37,447 nucleotides of DNA from an uncultured Pelagibacteraceae bacterium (GTDB lineage: Bacteria; Pseudomonadota; Alphaproteobacteria; Pelagibacterales; Pelagibacteraceae). The DNA lies in NCBI GenBank assembly GCA_902538745.1, contig CACBGP010000007.1, positions 1 through 37,447 of the forward strand, read 5' to 3'. The notes beneath the pieces were generated by a model. The model worked only from the letters and a program-made list of their open reading frames with translations. It ran no database searches and was not told where the DNA came from. Made by a program: the position numbers and the translations under genes. Positions 30,678 to 36,721 of this stretch are shown here, piece after piece. Position 1 is the stretch's first letter. Each line of letters starts with the position of its first letter.

Positions 30678-30893
30678 TTGTCAAAACAGGATCTACTTGA
30701 ATTTAAGGGTAAAGTTACAGATTTATTGCCTAATGCAATGTTTAGAGTACAATTAGAAAATGGTCATACTGTTACAGCACACACTGCTGGAAAGTTAAGA
30801 AAAAACAGAATTAGAGTTTTGCAAGGTGATAATGTAACAGTTGAAATGACACCTTATGATCTAACTAAAGGTAGAATAATCTTTAGAGGATAA
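30678..30893 (+). CDS. infA: Translation initiation factor IF-1
   Basis: A 71-aa OB-fold protein binding the ribosomal A site during initiation. The sequence around [20 protein letters not shown] and [20 protein letters not shown] is diagnostic. The start codon is TTG, chosen because no ATG is positioned before the conserved LLEFKG strand and because a strong AAGGAG Shine-Dalgarno element lies at 30663-30668, about 9 bases upstream inside the end of hisD. tRNA-Phe begins 6 bases after the stop. Confidence 0.96.
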   Translation: MSKQDLLEFKGKVTDLLPNAMFRVQLENGHTVTAHTAGKLRKNRIRVLQGDNVTVEMTPYDLTKGRIIFRG

Positions 30894-30899
30894 TTTTAA

Positions 30900-30974
30900 G
30901 GCTGAGTAGCTCAGGAGTAGAGCAGAGCCCTGAAAAGGCTTGTGTCGGAGGTGCGAATCCTTCCTCAGCCACCA
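30900..30974 (+). tRNA. tRNA-Phe (anticodon GAA) with atypical T loop
   Basis: A 75-base cloverleaf. Acceptor GGCTGAG/CTCAGCC, D arm GCTC-AGGAGTA-GAGC, anticodon stem GAGCC/GGCTT with loop CTGAAAA (anticodon GAA), T stem GGAGG/CCTTC, discriminator A, and encoded CCA at 30972-30974. The T loop reads TGCGAAT instead of TTCGAAT, so position 55 is G rather than the normally invariant U. It is 6 bases downstream of infA, implying co-transcription and processing. Confidence 0.93.
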
Positions 30975-31022
30975 CCACAAGATTTCATCTTGAAATTACC
31001 TCAAAACAAATTAACTTCTAAT

Positions 31023-31028
31023 TATAAT
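31023..31028 (+). promoter_or_regulatory. Possible -10 element of the cold-shock gene
   Basis: A TATAAT hexamer lies 27 bases before the csp ATG, between tRNA-Phe and csp. No convincing -35 is found at 16-18 bases. If used, the mRNA leader would be about 20 bases, carrying an AAAGGA Shine-Dalgarno-like site. A chance match is possible. Confidence 0.3.
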
Positions 31029-31054
31029 AATTAACAAAAGGACTAAGAGATAAG

Positions 31055-31267
31055 ATGAGCACAATACAAGGTAAAGTAAAGTGGTTTAACGGTAAAAAAG
31101 GTTATGGTTTTATCGAAAGAGATGACAAAGAAAAAGATGCTTTTGTTCATGCATCAGCAGTAAAAGCAGCTGGAATGCGATTTTTGAATGAAGGTGATAA
31201 AATAGAATTTACACTAGAGGATGGACCAAAAGGTCCCTCGGCAGTAAATCTTAAGAAATTAGATTAA
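31055..31267 (+). CDS. Cold-shock domain protein (CspA family)
   Basis: A 70-aa single cold-shock domain that binds single-stranded RNA/DNA. It has [17 protein letters not shown] (containing RNP1 KGYGFIE) and [13 protein letters not shown] (RNP2), then a C-terminal strand [16 protein letters not shown]. It is followed by a strong intrinsic terminator at 31283. The gap from tRNA-Phe is only 80 bases, so it cannot have the long structured leader of E. coli cspA unless it is co-transcribed with tRNA-Phe. Confidence 0.96.
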   Translation: MSTIQGKVKWFNGKKGYGFIERDDKEKDAFVHASAVKAAGMRFLNEGDKIEFTLEDGPKGPSAVNLKKLD

Positions 31268-31282
31268 TCCCCAAATTTATAT

Positions 31283-31327
31283 AAAGGACGTTCTTTCTAA
31301 AAGAGAATTTACGTCCTTTTTCTTTTT
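31283..31327 (+). terminator. Rho-independent terminator after the cold-shock gene
   Basis: AAAGGACGT at 31283-31291 pairs perfectly with ACGTCCTTT at 31311-31319; the loop contains a further short TCTTT/AAGAG pairing. The 3' arm runs into a T-rich tract (TTTTTCTTTTT at 31317-31327). This is the clearest intrinsic terminator in the window and closes the murA-to-csp region. Confidence 0.85.
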
Positions 31328-31366
31328 AAGGTTGCATAATAAAGTTTTTTGTCTAATAAACACTTA

Positions 31367-31468
31367 ATGAAAAAATATGAGTTAATAAAATGGTACAATA
31401 AAAGTACTTTGAGAGTAGCTCTTAAAGGAAACGAGATAGTTGTGCATACTCATATCCATGCTGGCTAA
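31367..31468 (+). CDS. Candidate histidine-rich leader peptide (33 aa)
   Basis: An ATG-initiated 33-codon frame begins MKKYELIKWY and ends in VHTHIHAG, with three His codons (31445, 31451, 31457) in five positions just before the stop. It lies downstream of the csp terminator and 68 bases upstream of tRNA-His-hisS-hisZ-hisG. A hairpin begins at the third His codon. The arrangement recalls amino-acid leader peptides used in attenuation. No strong ribosome binding site is visible. The same bases can also be read as a structured RNA, so coding status is uncertain. Confidence 0.4.
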   Translation: MKKYELIKWYNKSTLRVALKGNEIVVHTHIHAG

Positions 31469-31477
31469 AGCTAGCAT
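31375..31477 (+). ncRNA. Possible structured RNA ahead of tRNA-His
   Basis: Several complementary pairs nest within about 100 bases. ATATGAGT (31375-31382) matches ACTCATAT (31448-31455) exactly. Inside it are a small hairpin GGTAC/GTACT (31392-31408) and an 8-bp hairpin TTTGAGAG/CTCTTAAA with a 3-base loop (31408-31426; it shares base 31408 with the first). The terminator-like hairpin follows. Together this resembles a multibranch RNA or leader. Chance pairing in AT-rich DNA is possible and no known RNA family was recognised. Confidence 0.35.
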
Positions 31478-31480
31478 TTT
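31458..31480 (+). terminator. Hairpin with short T run: possible attenuator or terminator
   Basis: ATGCTGGC (31458-31465) pairs with GCTAGCAT (31470-31477), with one G:U pair and a 4-base loop, followed by TTT then ATCATTT. The T tract is short, so termination strength is doubtful. The stop codon of the candidate His-rich peptide lies in the loop region. Confidence 0.5.
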
Positions 31481-31536
31481 ATCATTTAATTATAATTTTA
31501 AATCCACACAAAATAAGATAAAAACAAAGAGGATAA

Positions 31537-31611
31537 GCCCGGGTGGTGTAATGGTTAGCACGGAAGTTTGTGGAACTTTAAGTTTGAGTTCGACTCTCAG
31601 CCCGGGTACCA
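31537..31611 (+). tRNA. tRNA-His (anticodon GTG) lacking G-1
   Basis: A 75-base cloverleaf. Acceptor GCCCGGG pairs with CCCGGGT, giving a G1:U72 wobble; D stem GTGT/GCAC; anticodon stem GAAGT/ACTTT with loop TTGTGGA (anticodon GTG); T arm TTGAG-TTCGACT-CTCAG; discriminator A73 and encoded CCA at 31609-31611. The base before position 1 is A (31536), so the near-universal G-1:C73 pair of tRNA-His is not encoded. Such loss is known in a subset of alphaproteobacteria. A TATAAT at 31491-31496 could serve as a local -10, without a clear -35. Confidence 0.95.
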
Positions 31612-31615
31612 AAAA

Positions 31616-33013
31616 ATGAGCAAAGATAATAAATTAATTCCTGGTTTACCATCAGGGTTCGAAGATAGATGGAATAAAAAATTATTTCTCAAAAAAAAAC
31701 TTTTAAAAGTTATTGAGAAAAATTTTATAAGATATGGATTTGATCCGTTAGAGACCCCGTCTTTTGAAATTGCGGAAAATATAGGATCTTTTCTTGCAGA
31801 GGATGATACTAATCCTATGTCTGATGTTTTCTCCTTTAATGATGGAGAAAAGAATATTACTCTGAGATATGATCTTTCTAGTCCATTAGCTAGATTTGTT
31901 GCGCAAAACAATCAAGAACTTCCCTCCATATTCAAAAGATATGCTATTCAAAATGTCTTTAGAAATGAAAAGTCTGGCAATGCCCGTTTTAGAGAATTTA
32001 CACAGGCAGATTGTGACATTGTAGGCAACGTCAATTCAGCCCAAGCAAATGCTGAATTATGTAATCTTGTAGCTAGCACTTTGATAGAATGTGGTTTAAA
32101 CAAAAATCAGTTTACTATTAATGTAAGTAATAGAAAAATTGTTCAAGGTTTAATCGAGGATCTTAAAATTCCAGAAAATAAAAAAATTAAAGTAATGAGA
32201 GCAATCGACAAACTGGATAAACCCGACTTTGGGTTAAAGGGAGTAGAGGAATTATTAAAAAAAGAAAGAAAAGACAAAAGTGGAGCTATTACTAAAGGAG
32301 CTGGTTTAAGTGATGATCAAGCTTACGAAATTTTAAATTTTTTAAAGGTTAAGGATTTAAAGGAATTAAAACAAAATTTTAAAAACCCCCTTACACAAGA
32401 AGGAATTAAAGAATTGGAAGAATTTTTTGAAATTTTAAGTTTTGGATCTTACTTTGACCAAGTTAAAACTAATTTTACAATTGTTAGAGGTCTTGATTAT
32501 TATGATGGTTTTTGTGTTGAAACCAATTTAAACTTTAAAGCAAAAAATAATAAAGCCAAAGAAGTTGATATAGGAAGTATTTGTTCAGGTGGACAATACG
32601 ATAAATTAATTTCTAGATTTAAAGGTGTAAACATCCCCGGGACTGGCATAAGTATTGGTGTTGATAGATTGTTATTTGCAATGATGCAATTAGATCAGAT
32701 AGAAATTGATGAACAAAAACCAGTAATTGTATGTGTGATGGATGAAAAATATTTAAAAAGTTACTATGAGATTTTAGATAATTTGAGAAAAAATAATGTT
32801 AATTCTGAAATATTTTTAGACAGTAAAAAAAATCTTGGCAAGCAATTGTCTTATGCAAATAAAAGGGGATGTTCAGTTGCAGTAATTTGTGGAGAAAATG
32901 AGTTTAAAGAAAATAAAGTAACGTTAAAAAATTTACTTGGTGTTAAAGGTGAAAATAATCAAATATCGTTTCCAAAAGAAAATTTAATTGATGAAATCAA
33001 AAAATTTATCTGA
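31616..33013 (+). CDS. hisS: Histidyl-tRNA synthetase (divergent, alphaproteobacterial/eukaryote-like type)
   Basis: Class II synthetase charging tRNA-His, 465 aa from this ATG. The frame is open back to 31568, but that would start inside the tRNA-His gene, so the ATG 4 bases after the tRNA is chosen. Motif 1 region ETPSFEIAENI, LRYDLSSPLARFVAQN (83-98), motif 2 RNEKSGNARFREFTQADCDI (116-135), HisA-type VRGLDYYDGF and SGGQYDKLISRF are visible; a C-terminal anticodon-binding domain begins near residue 375. The LRYDL.PLARF block resembles eukaryotic HisRS rather than the E. coli LRPEGTA form, fitting recognition of a tRNA without G-1. Confidence 0.93.
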   Translation: MSKDNKLIPGLPSGFEDRWNKKLFLKKKLLKVIEKNFIRYGFDPLETPSFEIAENIGSFLAEDDTNPMSDVFSFNDGEKNITLRYDLSSPLARFVAQNNQELPSIFKRYAIQNVFRNEKSGNARFREFTQADCDIVGNVNSAQANAELCNLVASTLIECGLNKNQFTINVSNRKIVQGLIEDLKIPENKKIKVMRAIDKLDKPDFGLKGVEELLKKERKDKSGAITKGAGLSDDQAYEILNFLKVKDLKELKQNFKNPLTQEGIKELEEFFEILSFGSYFDQVKTNFTIVRGLDYYDGFCVETNLNFKAKNNKAKEVDIGSICSGGQYDKLISRFKGVNIPGTGISIGVDRLLFAMMQLDQIEIDEQKPVIVCVMDEKYLKSYYEILDNLRKNNVNSEIFLDSKKNLGKQLSYANKRGCSVAVICGENEFKENKVTLKNLLGVKGENNQISFPKENLIDEIKKFI

Positions 33014-34043
33014 AAAAATTCATAGATCGGTAAAATCTAAAGGATTTAAGTATATAGAATTACCTTCTGTGATTGAGACAAATCATATAGTGCAGCGGTC
33101 AGGTGAGAGTTTTAGGAAATTTATTTTTTCATTTATAGACCAAACAGGTAATGAACTATGTTTAAGACCAGATTTAACAATAGCATCTTGCCTTAGATAT
33201 TTGGAAAATAATCTTAAGGGGAAAGAAAAAATATTTTACAGTGGTCAAGCTTACAGAAAATCTCAAAATAAGAAAGACTCAATAATTAGAAATCAAGTTG
33301 GTTTTGAGATCATAGGATCTCAAGACGAAAAAAATGATGATAAAGAAATAATAAATACTTCAATAAAATCACTTAAAAGTTTTAATTATTCATCAGGCAT
33401 ACTTACAGTTGGTAATGTAGAAATTTTTAATCTTTTAATTTCTAAATTAGATATTCCTAAAAGATGGAAGTTGAGACTATCAAGGCATTTTTGGAGAGAA
33501 GATTACTTTAATGATTTACTAAAAAGATTAGAAACAAATTCTGATGTAGACCCAACAATTGTTGAAGTTGATAAAAGACGTTATTTGAAAATGTTGAAAG
33601 TTAATCAATCATCTGTTGTTGCAGGTAGGACTATTAAAGAAATTTTAGAAAGATTTGATAAAAAGATTAAGGACCCAAGAAGAGCAAGCAGGGGAAAAAA
33701 TGTTTCAAAAATTATTAAAGAATTTTTAAAAATTAAATGTCCGATTAATAAAGCTGCGGATGAGTTGAATAAATTTTTCAAGAAAAACAGAATAAATCTT
33801 ATTGTTGACCAGAAATACTTCCCAATTTCAAAAAATAGAATATCTAAATTGAATGTAGTTTTCTCTAGTGCCTTTGGTAGACAACTGGAATATTACACAG
33901 GAATGGTTTTTAAAATTGATATTAAATCAAAGTCAAAGATAACTAATTGTTGTAATGGTGGCCGTTATGACAAACTGATTTCTGATCTTGGTTCAAAAAA
34001 ACAAATACCAGCAGTTGGAGCTGCGCTTAATCTTAATTATTAG
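32991..34043 (+). CDS. hisZ: ATP phosphoribosyltransferase regulatory subunit
   Basis: A 350-aa HisRS-paralogue that lacks the anticodon domain and serves as the regulatory subunit of short-form HisG. It retains class II-like segments (ELCLRPDLTIASCLRY, FYSGQAYRKS, NQVGFEIIGSQD, GRQLEYYTGMVFKI, NGGRYDKLISDLG) but not the complete aminoacylation set. The ATG at 32991 is used; a TTG one codon earlier is also possible. The start lies 23 bases inside the end of hisS and the stop overlaps the hisG start region, so the three genes are tightly coupled. Confidence 0.92.
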   Translation: MKSKNLSEKIHRSVKSKGFKYIELPSVIETNHIVQRSGESFRKFIFSFIDQTGNELCLRPDLTIASCLRYLENNLKGKEKIFYSGQAYRKSQNKKDSIIRNQVGFEIIGSQDEKNDDKEIINTSIKSLKSFNYSSGILTVGNVEIFNLLISKLDIPKRWKLRLSRHFWREDYFNDLLKRLETNSDVDPTIVEVDKRRYLKMLKVNQSSVVAGRTIKEILERFDKKIKDPRRASRGKNVSKIIKEFLKIKCPINKAADELNKFFKKNRINLIVDQKYFPISKNRISKLNVVFSSAFGRQLEYYTGMVFKIDIKSKSKITNCCNGGRYDKLISDLGSKKQIPAVGAALNLNY

Positions 34044-34045
34044 TG

Positions 34046-34732
34046 ATGAGTAATTTTATAAATATAGGAATACCTAGCAAGGGAAGATTAAAAAAAGATG
34101 TTTTAAAAATTTTTTATAAAAAAAAGTTAAAGCTTATTTCTGAACGAGGAGAAAGAGATTTGATTGGATCAATTAAAAATAAATCAAATATCAAGATTCT
34201 TTATTTACATGCGAGAGAAATTCTTGAAAGATTAGGTGATGGCTCTTTAGATATTGGATTTTCTGGTTTTGATTTATTTAAAGAAAGTGCTGTTAATACT
34301 CAGAATAAAATAAATATAGTGTCAAAACTTAATTTTGGAAATGCAGATTTGGTTATTGCAATCCCTGATCCTTGGATTGATGTTCAAACTATAGCTGACT
34401 TAGAGGAAATTGCGTTTGAATTTAGAGATAAAAAAAAAAAAAGATTGAGAGTTGCGACCAAGTACCCAAATTTAACTAGAGATTTTTTATTTTCTAAAGG
34501 TGTTACCCAATTTAAATTAGTTGATAGTTTGGGAGCAACTGAGGCATACCCTTTTACTGGTTCAGCTGAATTAATTACTGATATTACTTCAACAGGTGAA
34601 ACACTAAAGGCAAATAATTTGCGTGTTTTGAAGGATGGAAAAATATTAAAATCTCAAGCTTGTATCTTTACATCTAAAAAAGATAATAAGAAAAAAGGAT
34701 TAAAAAACCTGATAAGACTACTTTCTAAGTAA
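34046..34732 (+). CDS. hisG: ATP phosphoribosyltransferase, short form
   Basis: First enzyme of histidine synthesis, condensing ATP and PRPP. At 228 aa it is the short form, which lacks the C-terminal ACT-like regulatory domain and needs HisZ; the immediate presence of hisZ agrees. Motifs: INIGIPSKGRLKKD (N-terminal), DIGFSGFDLF, LRVATKYPNLTRDFL and the PRPP-binding GSAELITDITSTGETLKAN (about residues 173-191). A GTG one codon upstream overlaps the hisZ stop and is an alternative start. Confidence 0.95.
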   Translation: MSNFINIGIPSKGRLKKDVLKIFYKKKLKLISERGERDLIGSIKNKSNIKILYLHAREILERLGDGSLDIGFSGFDLFKESAVNTQNKINIVSKLNFGNADLVIAIPDPWIDVQTIADLEEIAFEFRDKKKKRLRVATKYPNLTRDFLFSKGVTQFKLVDSLGATEAYPFTGSAELITDITSTGETLKANNLRVLKDGKILKSQACIFTSKKDNKKKGLKNLIRLLSK

Positions 34733-34849
34733 TTTATCTTTAAAATAGATTAGTATAATTCGTATAATATCAAAATTTCTGATTATTGCGTAAATACCAA
34801 TAAAAATCCCCAAACAAATTATAATTTTTAAAATAAATATTAAATCCAT
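34718..34849 (-). CDS. Possible tiny membrane peptide (43 aa), low confidence
   Basis: A minus-strand ATG frame begins MDLIFILKIIICLGIFIGIY and ends in the basic tail YFKDKLLRK, the profile of a single hydrophobic helix with a positive C terminus. Its stop overlaps the hisG 3' end by 15 bases and it fills most of the 186-base gap before rmuC. There is no Shine-Dalgarno site. In DNA this AT-rich, hydrophobic frames of this size arise by chance, so it is a candidate only. Nothing else was recognised in 34733-34918. Confidence 0.25.
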   Translation of the reverse strand: MDLIFILKIIICLGIFIGIYAIIRNFDIIRIILIYFKDKLLRK

Positions 34850-34918
34850 AAATTAATTTTTTTTAATTTTACCAATAAGTATCGTTGAAGATAATTATTT
34901 AGTATATACTAACAAAAT

Positions 34919-35989
34919 ATGGAATCAGTAATATTAATATTAAATATCTTAACATTAGCCTTAATTTTAGGAGGAGCTTTTTATCTCTATCAAAAAAATT
35001 CAAAGAAAAAATTAGAAGAGGAGATTGAAGACCAAACAGAGGAATTAGCTAAAAAAGATCAATTAAATGAATTAAAATCAAGCTTTCAAGAGTCTTTTAA
35101 TATCATGAGCAAAGAGATTGCAAAAGATATGACTGGTGCATTAACTAAAGTTGATGAGAAAGTTGGTAATTTCAATCAGCAAGTACAATTATTAAATCAA
35201 AGCCAGGAGGGGATTACTAAAATTTTAGCAGGGGTCAAAAAGTACGGAACTCTAGCGGAATATTCTTTGGATGCTTTAATTAAAGATTTATTACCTGCGT
35301 CTCAATATATGACCAATGTCAAAATGAAAGATGATACAAGTGAAAACGTAGAATTTGCAATTAAGCTTCAAGGAGATGTTTTGGTTCCGGTAGACTCTCA
35401 TTTTCCAGTAGAAAAATTTAAGGCAATTACAGATGCGCATGAGGCAGATGACAAAAAAGCAGTTGCTGATGCTAGAACAAAATTAGCAAGTGCATTTAAG
35501 GCCAAAGCAAAAAGTGTTATGGAGAAATATATTGTTCCACCTAAAACCTCAAATTTTGCAATAGTGTATGCTCCTACAGAAAGTCTTTATAAAGAATTAA
35601 CTGAATATCAAGATCCAAGCACAAAAGAGTTATTAACCCAAGAATTAATGAAAAAATATAAAATAGTAATTTGTGGTCCAAATACTCTCTCAGCTTATTT
35701 ACAGTCTTTACACATGGGGTTTCAGTCTCTTAAAATTTCAAAACACGCAACAGAGATTTATGATCATTTAAAAACTATAAGTACGAGATTTTCTAGTCAT
35801 TTTGATAATATTTATAAATTAAGAAAAAAACTTGAAGAGGCAATGACGGTTGTTGATAGTTTTGGAAAAGATGCAAGATCAATTACTAGAACTTTAGAAA
35901 ACATAAAAGATCCCGAGCAAGTTGAAAAAGCTGTACTAACAGAGAACGTTGAGAAATTTGTTGAAAGAAATAAACAGCTCAAAAAATAA
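34919..35989 (+). CDS. rmuC: RmuC family DNA recombination protein
   Basis: A 356-aa protein with an N-terminal transmembrane helix (about residues 3-24), a charged coiled-coil region (about 28-90) and the RmuC domain (about 95-330). Diagnostic segments are LVPVDSHFPVEKFKA, SNFAIVYAPTESLYKEL and VICGPNTLSAYLQSLHMGFQ. RmuC is thought to limit inversion at inverted repeats and is nuclease-like, though its mechanism is poorly defined. It precedes two further nuclease-type genes on the same strand (gap of 37 bases), suggesting a DNA-processing cluster. Confidence 0.92.
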   Translation: MESVILILNILTLALILGGAFYLYQKNSKKKLEEEIEDQTEELAKKDQLNELKSSFQESFNIMSKEIAKDMTGALTKVDEKVGNFNQQVQLLNQSQEGITKILAGVKKYGTLAEYSLDALIKDLLPASQYMTNVKMKDDTSENVEFAIKLQGDVLVPVDSHFPVEKFKAITDAHEADDKKAVADARTKLASAFKAKAKSVMEKYIVPPKTSNFAIVYAPTESLYKELTEYQDPSTKELLTQELMKKYKIVICGPNTLSAYLQSLHMGFQSLKISKHATEIYDHLKTISTRFSSHFDNIYKLRKKLEEAMTVVDSFGKDARSITRTLENIKDPEQVEKAVLTENVEKFVERNKQLKK

Positions 35990-36026
35990 TTTCTTTTTTC
36001 ACATATTACCGACTATAAGAAATCAC

Positions 36027-36713
36027 ATGCGTTGGAACAAAAAATACAATTATCCATCAAGTTCAAGGGCTACTGAAGATGGAATAAGAAGATATGTTTT
36101 AGGAGATGCAAAATTACCAAGTGTAACATCAATACTTGATGCAACAAAATCTGAGGAAGATAAAGCTGCACTCGCAAATTGGCGAGAAAGAACTGGCTAT
36201 AGAGAGGCTGAGGCAATAACTAAAGCGGCTAGTAGCAGAGGATCTCAAATGCATAGTTACTTAGAATCTTATCTTTTAGGAAGAGAAAATTTAAGTTTTT
36301 TTGATGATAATGAACATTATAAAAAAATGGCAAAAGAAATTATTGATAGAGGATTAACAAACAGGTTAGAGGAAATCTATGGGGTTGAGTGCACCATGCA
36401 TTACCCTGAAAAGTATGCAGGCACCGCGGATTGTGTTGGACTATATGAGGGCAAGGAAACCATAATTGATTTTAAACAATCTAATAAACCAAAAAAAGTA
36501 GAGTATATAGATTCTTGGCTACTACAAACCGCAGCCTACTCATTAGCTCATAATGTAGTTTATAATTCAAATATCAATGCTTGTGTTATACTCGTTTGTA
36601 CAGTGGATAATTTGTTTCAAGAATTTAAAATTCAAGGAACTGAATTAATTACCTATCAAAATTTGTTTTTAGGGAGATTGAAAAAATTTCACGAACTTTC
36701 AAATTTAAATTAA
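36027..36713 (+). CDS. PD-(D/E)XK (RecB-family) nuclease resembling MGME1
   Basis: A 228-aa predicted nuclease. The RecB-type active site is readable: H76 in GSQMHSYLES, E121 in GVECTMHY, D135 in AGTADCVG, D148-x-K150 in TIIDFKQSN, and the Q167xxxY171 motif in LLQTAAYSLAHN. The order and spacing resemble mitochondrial genome maintenance exonuclease 1 and related phage and marine bacterial proteins. Activity on single-stranded DNA ends is inferred. The frame is open upstream to 35949 inside rmuC, but the ATG at 36027 starts the compact domain, so the longer form is not preferred. The next exonuclease gene begins 8 bases after its stop. Confidence 0.82.
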   Translation: MRWNKKYNYPSSSRATEDGIRRYVLGDAKLPSVTSILDATKSEEDKAALANWRERTGYREAEAITKAASSRGSQMHSYLESYLLGRENLSFFDDNEHYKKMAKEIIDRGLTNRLEEIYGVECTMHYPEKYAGTADCVGLYEGKETIIDFKQSNKPKKVEYIDSWLLQTAAYSLAHNVVYNSNINACVILVCTVDNLFQEFKIQGTELITYQNLFLGRLKKFHELSNLN

Positions 36714-36721
36714 TTTTAAAA

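Noticed and set aside
30975..30993. Small inverted repeat CAAGAT/ATCTTG after tRNA-Phe as a terminator
   Set aside because: Only six AT-rich pairs and no T run; read-through into the cold-shock gene is more likely.
31568..31615. Upstream extension of hisS beginning MWNFKFEFDS
   Set aside because: It would start inside tRNA-His; the ATG at 31616 matches the family N terminus.
34885..34910. TTGAAG and TATACT before rmuC as a promoter
   Set aside because: The spacer is 14 bases, too short for a sigma-70 promoter.
35949..36026. Upstream extension of the RecB-like nuclease into rmuC
   Set aside because: No domain content and a 41-base overlap; the internal ATG at 36027 starts the compact domain.
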